The translations under genes and the position numbers were made by a program. From Rugamonas rivuli (GTDB lineage Bacteria > Pseudomonadota > Gammaproteobacteria > Burkholderiales > Burkholderiaceae_D): a DNA stretch of 64,000 nt. The stretch spans positions 323,248 through 387,247 of the forward strand of contig NZ_WHUF01000005.1 of assembly GCF_009380165.1 (NCBI RefSeq). Direction: 5' to 3'. Below are positions 19,809 to 26,903 of this stretch, piece by piece. How positions within the stretch are numbered: position 1 is the stretch's first letter; each line of letters starts with the position of its first letter. The notes beneath the pieces are model-generated. The model did not search any database. It was given only the letters and a program-made list of their open reading frames with translations, and was not told the DNA's origin.

Positions 19809-20201
19809 TTACTTCCTGGCAGTGATCCGCAAGATGCGGCGGAAGGTCGGGCACTCCAGGTGATTGGCCGCCTTGCACACCGCCGCGTGACGCAGGCCGT
19901 CGCGCATGGAAGCCAGCTTTTTGATGGTGCGGTCCAACTCGTCCGCCTTCGCCGTCAACAACTGGCGATCGATCCGCAAGTCACCATCCGGGCCGAACAT
20001 ACCACCGATCTCATCCAGCGAGAAACCTGAAGCGCGCCCCAATGCGATCAACGCCAGCTTCTCCAACACACCATCATCGAACAACCGCCGCAGGCCTCGC
20101 CTGCCGACCGACACGATCAGTCCTTTTTCTTCATAATATCGCAGCGCAGACGCCGGCATGCCGGAGATCCGGGCCACTTCCGCTATATCCATGCTCGCCA
20201 T
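19809..20201 (-). CDS. MerR-family regulator, SoxR-like
   Basis: The 130-residue protein has a MerR winged helix-turn-helix (about 4-72, with ISGMPASALRYYEEKGLI) and a dimerisation helix (about 80-105). Near the C-terminus are Cys109 and Cys117 (AAVCKAANHLECPTF), spaced exactly like two of the four [2Fe-2S] ligands of SoxR (Cys122 and Cys130), while the other two are absent. It may still sense oxidants, thiols or metals through two Cys, or another ligand. An in-frame ATG three codons later (20192) could be used. It is divergent from a methyltransferase gene, with a SoxR-box-like operator between them. Confidence 0.85.
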   Translation of the reverse strand: MASMDIAEVARISGMPASALRYYEEKGLIVSVGRRGLRRLFDDGVLEKLALIALGRASGFSLDEIGGMFGPDGDLRIDRQLLTAKADELDRTIKKLASMRDGLRHAAVCKAANHLECPTFRRILRITARK

Positions 20202-20204
20202 CGC

Positions 20205-20235
20205 TTGACCTCAAGTTGACTTGAAGTGGCACAGT
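20205..20235 (+). promoter_or_regulatory. SoxR-box-like operator and promoter of the methyltransferase gene
   Basis: The dyad ACCTCAAGT-TG-ACTTGAAGT (20208-20227) has one mismatch between arms and nearly equals the known SoxR box of soxS (CCTCAAGTTAACTTGAGG). TTGACC (20205-20210) is a good -35 box. A -10 about 19 bases later (CACAGT, 20230-20235) is weak, as usual for MerR-type promoters that need DNA untwisting. This implies activation of the methyltransferase by the divergent regulator. Confidence 0.7.
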
Positions 20236-20274
20236 AGCACCTTCCCTACTCCCCAACAAGCGAAAGGCCCCACC

Positions 20275-21099
20275 ATGAACACGCAACAAACCTCCATGTG
20301 GCAAGGCGCGGCTGGCCACACCTGGGTCGCGACTCAAAACCTGCTCGACCGCATGTACCAGCCCATCGAAGACCTGCTGATGCAATCCCTGCCCGCCACC
20401 ACGCGCCGCCTGCTGGACGTGGGCTGCGGCACCGGCGCCACCACGCTCGCCGCCGCCCGCCAACTGGGCGCGGAAGGCCACTGCACCGGCGTCGATATTT
20501 CCGAGCCCATGCTGGCCTCCGCCCGCGAACGCGCCGCGCACAGCCGCTCCTCCGCCGTCTTCATCCAGGACGACGCGCAACGCCACGCCTTCGAACCGGC
20601 CAGCTACGACGCCATCATTTCGCGCTTCGGTGTGATGTTCTTCGACGATCCCGTCGCCGCCTTCCGCAATCTGCGGCTGGCCGCGCGCGACGGCGCCACG
20701 CTGCGGATGATCGTCTGGCGCAGCCCGGAAGACAATCCCTTCATGACCGCCGCCGAGCGCAGCGCGGCGCACCTGCTGCCCCAGTTGCCGCCCCGCGTGC
20801 CGGACGAGCCCGGCCAGTTCGGCCTCGCCGACCGCCACCGCGTGCAGGCGATACTGGAACAGGCCGGCTGGCATGACATCGACATCCAGCCGCTGGACGT
20901 GCTGTGCAGCTTCCCCGAAACGGAGCTGGATAACTACATCACGAAGATGGGCCCGGTCGGCAGGCTGCTGCAGACGGCCGACGAACACACCCGCCGGCAA
21001 GTCGCCACCGCCGCCCGCGCCGGCTTCGCGCCCTACATCGACAACGGCCAGGTGCGCTACACCGCAGCCTGCTGGAACGCCAGCGCCAGCGCCCGCTGA
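20275..21099 (+). CDS. Class I SAM-dependent methyltransferase
   Basis: This 274-residue protein carries the class I SAM-binding motif LLDVGCGTGATTLA (residues about 42-55), followed by VDISEPML and the DAIISRFGVMFFDDP region, which match the UbiE/Methyltransf_11/25 type. No membrane segments. Substrate unknown. Its start at 20275 follows GAAAGGCCCC with modest Shine-Dalgarno match. It is divergent from the SoxR-like regulator and carries the operator in its promoter, so it is likely a target, possibly for detoxification of a small molecule. Confidence 0.88.
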   Translation: MNTQQTSMWQGAAGHTWVATQNLLDRMYQPIEDLLMQSLPATTRRLLDVGCGTGATTLAAARQLGAEGHCTGVDISEPMLASARERAAHSRSSAVFIQDDAQRHAFEPASYDAIISRFGVMFFDDPVAAFRNLRLAARDGATLRMIVWRSPEDNPFMTAAERSAAHLLPQLPPRVPDEPGQFGLADRHRVQAILEQAGWHDIDIQPLDVLCSFPETELDNYITKMGPVGRLLQTADEHTRRQVATAARAGFAPYIDNGQVRYTAACWNASASAR

Positions 21100-21194
21100 G
21101 CCCGACGCTGGTTTTGCATCACAATGCTAACTTTATAAATAATTATTTCTGCAAGTTGCCACAATATAAGCAGCCGTGAGTCGTCTACCAAGTA

Positions 21195-21746
21195 ATGACA
21201 CCACCCAATTCAACCACCGAACAGGACATCGCAGCAACCGTACTGCGGGAACGCTCGCGCCTCGGGAATTTCATCCGGAGCCGCGTCCGCGATCCGACCG
21301 ATGCGGACGACATCCTGCAGGATGTCTTCTACGAGTTCGTCCAGGCCTATCGCCTGCCGGAGCCGATCGAACAAGTGAGCGCCTGGCTGTTCCGCGTTGC
21401 GCGCAACCGCATCATCGACCGCTTCCGCAAGAAAAAGGAGGTGCGGCTCGACGACATGACGGACGACGACGGCGAGGGTTGCAGCCTCGATCTGCTGCTG
21501 CCCTCGGCCGACGGCAGCCCGGAAGACGCCTACGCCCGCTCCGTGCTGCTGGAAGAGCTGCAAATGGCGCTGGAAGAATTGCCGGCCAGTCAGCGCGAGG
21601 TGTTCGTCGCGCATGAGCTGGACGGCGTCAGCTTTAAAGAAATGGCCGCGCAAAGCGGCACCTCGGTCAACACCTTATTGGCGCGCAAACGCTACGCGGT
21701 CCTGTACCTGCGCACGCGGCTGCAAACCCTGTACGACAACGAATGA
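21195..21746 (+). CDS. ECF-type RNA polymerase sigma factor
   Basis: The 183-residue protein has sigma region 2 (about 18-85: RVRDPTDADDILQDVFYEF and WLFRVARNRIIDRFRKKKE) and region 4 (about 120-178: LPASQREVFVAHELDGVSFKEMA and a C-terminal helix). No C-terminal extension. It is the first gene of a three-gene run with a small membrane protein 21 bp downstream and an MFS transporter. No Shine-Dalgarno is obvious at its ATG. The arrangement suggests the sigma factor is controlled by the membrane protein and directs its own operon. Confidence 0.9.
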   Translation: MTPPNSTTEQDIAATVLRERSRLGNFIRSRVRDPTDADDILQDVFYEFVQAYRLPEPIEQVSAWLFRVARNRIIDRFRKKKEVRLDDMTDDDGEGCSLDLLLPSADGSPEDAYARSVLLEELQMALEELPASQREVFVAHELDGVSFKEMAAQSGTSVNTLLARKRYAVLYLRTRLQTLYDNE

Positions 21747-21767
21747 TGTAAGAAAGGAGAATCTGAA

Positions 21768-22082
21768 ATGAAAAAGAAACTGCTGTTCCTGCCCCTGATC
21801 CTCGCCGGAGTCGCCCTGCTGGGCTGGGTGGTGATGCTGTTGTGGAACTGGGTCATGCCTGGCCTGTTCACCGGCAGCCTGCAAATCGACTACTGGCGCG
21901 CGCTGGGCTTGCTGGTACTATGCCGTATCCTGTTCGGCGGCTTCCGCGGACGCCACGGCGGCGGCCACGGCGGGCGCGAACGCTGGCAGCGCTGGCAGGC
22001 GATGACGCCGGAAGAGCGGGCCCAGTTTCACAAAGATAGACACGGCTTCTGCCGCCCCAATAAAGAACAAAAAGACCTATGA
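21768..22082 (+). CDS. Small membrane protein encoded beside the ECF sigma factor
   Basis: The 104-residue protein has two probable transmembrane helices (about 5-27 and 42-58), a Gly/His/Arg-rich loop (GGFRGRHGGGHGGRERW) and a charged cytoplasmic tail (MTPEERAQFHKDRHGFC). It lacks the usual anti-sigma domain signatures, but position, topology and a strong ribosome-binding site (AGAAAGGAGA) make it a candidate regulator or sensor of the sigma factor. The His/Cys-rich segments could bind metal. It overlaps the MFS gene by four bases (ATGA). Confidence 0.78.
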   Translation: MKKKLLFLPLILAGVALLGWVVMLLWNWVMPGLFTGSLQIDYWRALGLLVLCRILFGGFRGRHGGGHGGRERWQRWQAMTPEERAQFHKDRHGFCRPNKEQKDL

Positions 22083-23320
22083 CAAAACCTGTACCGACGC
22101 CGTTTAGCGGCTACCAAAAAGTTGTTGTGGCGATGCTGGCCTTCCTGCAATTCGCCGTCATCCTGGACTTCATGCTGATGTCGCCGCTCGGCGCGGTCAT
22201 CATGCCGGCGCTGAACATCGGCCCCAAACAATTCGGCCTGGTGGTGTCGGCCTACGCCTTCAGCGCCGGCGCTTCCGGCCTGCTGACCGCCGGCTTTGCC
22301 GACCGCTTCGACCGCAAGAAGCTGCTGCTGTTCTTCTACACCGGCTTCATCCTGGGCACGCTGTGGTGCGGCCTGGCGCAGAGCTTTGAATCGCTGCTGG
22401 CCGCGCGCATCGTCACCGGCCTGTTCGGCGGCGTCATCGGTTCCGTCGTGCTGGCCATCGCCACCGACCTGTTCGCAGCGCAGCAGCGCGGCCGCGTCAT
22501 GGGCCTGATCCAGACCGCGTTTGCCGCCAGCCAGGTGCTGGGCATCCCGGCCGGCATCTACCTGTCGAGCCATTGGAACTGGCACATCCCCTTCGTCGCC
22601 ATGGCCGCGTTCGGCCTGACCGGCGGCCTGCTGGTGGCGTGGAAGCTGCAACCGGTCAACAGCCACCTGGGCAAGCCACAGGAGCACAGCGCCTGGATGC
22701 ACCTGTTCCACACCGTGACCGAACGCCGCTACCTGCTGGCCTTCGCCACCACCGCCCTGCTGACCACCGGCGGCTTCATGCTGATGCCGTTCAGCAGCGC
22801 CTACGTGGTCAACAACCTGGGCATCGACCTGCACCACCTACCGACGGTCTACCTCGTCACGGGCCTGTGCACCATCTTCGTCGGCCCCATGGTCGGCAAG
22901 GCGGCCGATGCGCTGGGCAAGTTCCGCGTCTTCCTGTTCGGCACCGCGCTGACCATCACCATGGTGCTGGTCTACACCCACCTGGGTCCGACTTCGCTGG
23001 TGGTGCTCATCATCGTCAACACGGTGCTGTTCATAGGGATCTTCTCGCGCATGATCCCGTTCCAGGCCATGATGGCCTCGGTGCCGGCGCAGACCCAGCG
23101 CGGCTCGTTCAACGCCATCAGCGCCTCGATCCAGCAGCTGTCGGGCGGCCTGGCGTCGGTGGTGGCCGGCCACATCGTCACGCAAAGCGCGACCGGCCGC
23201 TTGCAGAACTTCGACGTGGTGGGCTTTGTCGTGGTCGGCACCTCGCTGGTCGGCCTGGCGCTGCTGTGGCGCCTGAACCGCAACACCCTGGCCGCACCGC
23301 CGCAGCAAGCGGCTGCCTGA
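22079..23320 (+). CDS. MFS transporter
   Basis: A 413-residue inner-membrane protein with about 12 hydrophobic segments and the MFS motif A variant GFADRFDRKK between helices 2 and 3. It resembles drug:H+ antiporters and arabinose-efflux-type permeases. Substrate unknown. Overlap with the small membrane protein gene and the upstream ECF sigma factor suggest induction under envelope or chemical stress. The C-terminus is Ala/Gln-rich and short. Confidence 0.9.
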   Translation: MTKPVPTPFSGYQKVVVAMLAFLQFAVILDFMLMSPLGAVIMPALNIGPKQFGLVVSAYAFSAGASGLLTAGFADRFDRKKLLLFFYTGFILGTLWCGLAQSFESLLAARIVTGLFGGVIGSVVLAIATDLFAAQQRGRVMGLIQTAFAASQVLGIPAGIYLSSHWNWHIPFVAMAAFGLTGGLLVAWKLQPVNSHLGKPQEHSAWMHLFHTVTERRYLLAFATTALLTTGGFMLMPFSSAYVVNNLGIDLHHLPTVYLVTGLCTIFVGPMVGKAADALGKFRVFLFGTALTITMVLVYTHLGPTSLVVLIIVNTVLFIGIFSRMIPFQAMMASVPAQTQRGSFNAISASIQQLSGGLASVVAGHIVTQSATGRLQNFDVVGFVVVGTSLVGLALLWRLNRNTLAAPPQQAAA

Positions 23321-23515
23321 GTCCGTCCCTGCGCAACGGCGCCCGCCGTTGCGCATCCCCACCTTCCTCCGGCGCCCCGATCAGGCGGCGCCATCGTAGC
23401 AAAATGCTTCCAGTAATTAAGAAAATCCAATATAGTTGCCACACAGAACTATTTTGAGCATATAATTGCTTCAGAACATCATATCCACTCCACTTATTCG
23501 AAAGGGAAACAGCGC

Positions 23516-23707
23516 ATGAACGCCAGGAATATGGACGCAGCCTGCTTACGCGCACTGCGCCGCCGCGGACACTCGGACGCCAGCATCACCGCCATGAGTC
23601 CGGAAGAAGCTTTTTGTGAATACTGCGCCTATCACGGCATCATGAATCTGCTACCGGCAACCCTGCAGATGCTGGACAGATTGCGCGGCGAACCACAGCC
23701 GCAGTAA
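23516..23707 (+). CDS. Small hypothetical protein, 63 residues
   Basis: I do not recognise this protein. It starts at an ATG with GAAAGGGAAAC upstream and contains a Met/Cys-bearing helix (MSPEEAFCEYCAYHGIMN), suggestive of a small helical regulator or Zn-binding protein. A possible promoter lies upstream (TTGCCA at 23436, TATAAT at 23461, 19 bases apart), and a strong terminator follows, so it is likely a real independent gene. Confidence 0.6.
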   Translation: MNARNMDAACLRALRRRGHSDASITAMSPEEAFCEYCAYHGIMNLLPATLQMLDRLRGEPQPQ

Positions 23708-23727
23708 CAGGCGCCACCCCGGTCATG

Positions 23728-23761
23728 AACGGCCCGGTCGACTAGTCGGCCGGGCCGTTTC
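23728..23761 (+). terminator. Terminator after the 63-residue gene
   Basis: AACGGCCCGG and CCGGGCCGTT form a long GC stem (with inner CGACTAGTCG) followed by TTT. It separates the small gene from the LysR regulator. Confidence 0.75.
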
Positions 23762-23831
23762 GCTTTCGGGACTATGCCGATTTCGATATCAAAGGCCTAG
23801 ATTGCATCATTGATTGGCTATTGCTCCGGCC

Positions 23832-23850
23832 GTTATAATTTTTTTATAAC
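23832..23850. promoter_or_regulatory. Palindromic operator overlapping the LysR gene promoter
   Basis: GTTATAA-N5-TTATAAC is a perfect 7-5-7 dyad of LysR-box type (T-N11-A). It contains a consensus -10 box, TATAAT at 23834-23839, with TTGATT at 23810-23815 (spacing 18). It ends 15 bases before the start codon of the LysR gene, so negative autoregulation is likely. Confidence 0.6.
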
Positions 23851-23865
23851 AACAAGGGAGACGCC

Positions 23866-24840
23866 ATGATGGAATCATCTATGGGCATGACCGCGCCGAA
23901 TCCGAACTGGTTCCTGCGCGCGCGGCTGAAAACCCGCCAACTGCTGCTGCTGATCGCGCTCGACGACGAACGCACGCTCAGCTGCGCGGCCGACGCCCTG
24001 TGCATGACCCAGCCGGCCGCGTCCAAGCAGCTCAGGGAGCTGGAGGACATGCTCGGCATCGCCCTGTTCGAGCGCCTGCCGCGCGGCATGGAGCCCACCA
24101 TCTACGGCGAAAGCATGATACGCCACGCCCGCATGGCCCTGACCAGCCTGGCACGAGCGCACGAGGACATCGTCGCCCTCAAGTCCGGCCTGGCCGGCCA
24201 GGTCGATGTCGGCAGCATCATGACGCCGGCCATGCGGCTGCTGCCCTGCGCCATCACCCGCATCAAACAGCAGGTGCCGCAATTGCGCATCGGCGTGCAG
24301 ATCGAATCGAGCATGGTGCTGCTCGAACGCCTGCAACGCGGCACCCTCGATTTCCTGCTGGCCCGCATGACCACCTTCCACGACAGCGCCGACCTGCTGT
24401 ACGAGGAACTGGCCGCCGAGCCGGTGGTCGTGGTGGCGCGCGCCGGCCATCCGCTGGCCGCGCACACGCAGCTCGCCTTGCAGGACGTGGCGCGCGCGCC
24501 GTGGATCATGCCGCCGCCCGGCAGCATCCTGCGCCAGCGCTTCGACCAGCTGTTCCACAACGCCGGCCTGGAGCCGCCGAGCGACGTGGTCGACACCAGC
24601 GAAATCGTACTGATCACCAGCATGCTGCAAATGAGCGACGCCCTCAACGTGATGTCGGCCGACGTCGCGCTGCACTACCAGGAGCTGGGCCTGCTGACGG
24701 TGCTGCCGATCGAACTGGCGTGCCAGATGGATCCGTTCGGCATCATCCGCCGGCGCGACAGCCTGCTGTCGCCGGGCGCCGAGCTGCTGCTGCAGGCGAT
24801 ACGGCGGCAGGCCGCGCTGGCTATACCATGTTCGGTATAG
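23866..24840 (+). CDS. LysR-type regulator, GbpR-like
   Basis: The 324-residue protein has an N-terminal winged helix (about 20-80: SCAADALCMTQPAASKQLRELEDMLGIALFERLPRGMEPT) and a periplasmic-binding-like effector domain (about 105-310). The FERLPRGMEPTIYGE segment resembles the GbpR/PcaQ group of LysR regulators, some of which control galactose and related sugar uptake. It directly precedes genes for a GH97 enzyme, a second glycosidase and a TonB-dependent receptor on the same strand, with 76 bases before the first. It probably regulates them in response to an oligosaccharide or monosaccharide. A dyad at its own promoter indicates autoregulation. Confidence 0.88.
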   Translation: MMESSMGMTAPNPNWFLRARLKTRQLLLLIALDDERTLSCAADALCMTQPAASKQLRELEDMLGIALFERLPRGMEPTIYGESMIRHARMALTSLARAHEDIVALKSGLAGQVDVGSIMTPAMRLLPCAITRIKQQVPQLRIGVQIESSMVLLERLQRGTLDFLLARMTTFHDSADLLYEELAAEPVVVVARAGHPLAAHTQLALQDVARAPWIMPPPGSILRQRFDQLFHNAGLEPPSDVVDTSEIVLITSMLQMSDALNVMSADVALHYQELGLLTVLPIELACQMDPFGIIRRRDSLLSPGAELLLQAIRRQAALAIPCSV

Positions 24841-24916
24841 CAGCCGCATAAAAGGTGAATGGACCGCTATGCCCGACGCGCTTAGCATGGCCCAAACACC
24901 TGGATGGAGACCTCCC

Positions 24917-26890
24917 TTGAAACAACTGCCCTTATCCCTGACGCGCCGCCTGGCCGGTGCACTCTTCCTGATCGCTCCACTGGCCGGCCACGCCGCGCCC
25001 ACGCTGGAACTGAGCTCGCCCGACCGCCAGCTGCGCGTCACCATCGACACCGGCGAGCAGCTGACGCTGGCGGTCCAGCACCGCGACACCCAGCTGGTGC
25101 TGCCCACGCCGATCGGCCTCAAGCTGAGCGGCATCGGCACGCTGGGCGACCATCCGCGCCTGACCAAACAGCAGCGCGTGAGCATCGACGCCACGGTGCG
25201 CCCGCTGGTGGCGCAGAAATCGCGCCAGGTGCGCGACCACTACAACGCCCTGCGCCTGGACTTCGCCGGCGGCTACACGCTGGAGGTGCGCGCCTACGAC
25301 GAAGGCATCGCCTACCGCTTCCGCACCGAGCTGCCCGGCCAGGTGACGGTGGAGGACGAACTGGCCGGCGTCCACATGCGGCCGCAGGACACGCTGTACT
25401 GGCCGCAGGAAAAGTCCATGCAGTCGCATAACGAGCATTACTACCAGCAGCTGGCCGTGAGCGAGGCCGCCGGCAAACTGGTCGGCGTGCCGGCCCTGGT
25501 GCGCGGCGGCGGCGCCCATCTGGTGCTGACGGAATCCGGCCTGCGCGACTATCCCGGCATGTACCTGCACGGCGAAGCGGACGGCCTGCGCGCAGTCTTC
25601 CCGAAAGTGGCGCTGGCCGACACCGCACGCGACGACCGCAACGTACCGGTGACGCAGGAAGCGCCGTACATCGCGCGCACCGCCGGCACGCGGGCCTACC
25701 CGTGGCGCATCCTCGGCATCGCCGCCGACGCCGGCGGCCTGCTGCTGAACCAGATGCCCTATCTGCTGGCCGATCCGCAGGAACTGAAGCAGACCGAATG
25801 GATCAAGCCCGGCAAGGTCGCCTGGGACTGGTACAACGGCAACAAGCTGTATAACGTGCCGTTCAAATCCGGCCTGGACACGCGCACCTACCGCCACTAC
25901 ATCGACTTCGCGGCGGAGAACGGTCTCGAATACATCATCATGGACGAAGGCTGGTACGAGCTGGGCAACCTGCTGGCGGTCAAGCCGGAGATCGACATGC
26001 CGGCGCTGATGGCGCACGCAAAAGAGCGCGGCGTGGGCATCATCCTGTGGGTGTCGTGGAAAACGCTGGACACCCAGATGACGCCAGCGCTGGACCAGTT
26101 TGCGCGCTGGGGCGCGGCCGGCATCAAGGTCGACTTCATGCAGCGCGCCGACCAGTGGATGGTCAACTACTACGAACGCGTGGCACGCGAAGCGGCCGCA
26201 CGCAAACTGCTGGTGGACTTCCACGGCAGCTTCAAGCCCAGCGGCTTGCAGCGCACCTGGCCAAACGTGCTCACCTTCGAAGGCGTGAAAGGGCTGGAGA
26301 ACAACAAGTGGAGCGACAAGCAGACGCCGGAGCACGACGTCACGCTGCCCTTCATCCGCATGTTCGCCGGCCCCGTGGACTACACGCCGGGCGCCATGAG
26401 CAACGCCCACCGCAAGGACTTCGTCGCCAGCTTCGACCGCCCCATGAGCCAGGGCACGCGCGCCCACCAGCTGGCGATGTACGTGATCTATGAAAGCCCG
26501 TTGCAGATGCTGGCCGACAGCCCGTCGCAATACCGCGCCAACCCATCGTCGCTGGCCTTCATCCGCCAGGTGCCGGTGGAGTGGGACGAAAGCCGCGTGC
26601 TGCACGCCGACCTTGGCCGCTACGTGGCCATGGCACGCCGCCGCGGCGACACCTGGTACGTGGGCGCGATGACCGGCAGCGACGGCCGCGAACTGGCGCT
26701 GGACCTGTCCTTCCTGGGCGAAGGCAGCTACCAAATGAGCAGCATGGAAGACGGTCCGAACGCGGCGGTGTTCGCCACCGACGTGCAGCCGGGCAGCGCC
26801 AGCGTCACCCGCGACAGCCGCCTCACCATGCGCTTGGCGCCAGGCGGCGGCTGGACCGCCATCATCCGCCCGACCAAGCAGTCGCAATAA
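24917..26890 (+). CDS. Glycoside hydrolase family 97, probable retaining alpha-galactosidase
   Basis: The protein has 657 residues from a TTG at 24917 and starts with a signal peptide (KQLPLSLTRRLAGALFLIAPLAGHA). GGAGA lies six to seven bases before that TTG; an in-frame ATG at 24869 would add 16 residues that spoil the signal. An N-terminal beta-sandwich (about 30-260) is followed by a TIM barrel (about 290-550) and a C-terminal beta domain. Family knowledge: retaining GH97 members use an Asp nucleophile in a KVDFM context, here Asp406, and a Glu acid/base, here Glu455 in TFEGVKG; inverting SusB-type members lack that Asp. Periplasmic or surface alpha-galactosidase activity is therefore likely. 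Next gene begins 13 bases after its stop. Confidence 0.88.
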   Translation: MKQLPLSLTRRLAGALFLIAPLAGHAAPTLELSSPDRQLRVTIDTGEQLTLAVQHRDTQLVLPTPIGLKLSGIGTLGDHPRLTKQQRVSIDATVRPLVAQKSRQVRDHYNALRLDFAGGYTLEVRAYDEGIAYRFRTELPGQVTVEDELAGVHMRPQDTLYWPQEKSMQSHNEHYYQQLAVSEAAGKLVGVPALVRGGGAHLVLTESGLRDYPGMYLHGEADGLRAVFPKVALADTARDDRNVPVTQEAPYIARTAGTRAYPWRILGIAADAGGLLLNQMPYLLADPQELKQTEWIKPGKVAWDWYNGNKLYNVPFKSGLDTRTYRHYIDFAAENGLEYIIMDEGWYELGNLLAVKPEIDMPALMAHAKERGVGIILWVSWKTLDTQMTPALDQFARWGAAGIKVDFMQRADQWMVNYYERVAREAAARKLLVDFHGSFKPSGLQRTWPNVLTFEGVKGLENNKWSDKQTPEHDVTLPFIRMFAGPVDYTPGAMSNAHRKDFVASFDRPMSQGTRAHQLAMYVIYESPLQMLADSPSQYRANPSSLAFIRQVPVEWDESRVLHADLGRYVAMARRRGDTWYVGAMTGSDGRELALDLSFLGEGSYQMSSMEDGPNAAVFATDVQPGSASVTRDSRLTMRLAPGGGWTAIIRPTKQSQ

Positions 26891-26903
26891 GGAGCACCAC
26901 AAC

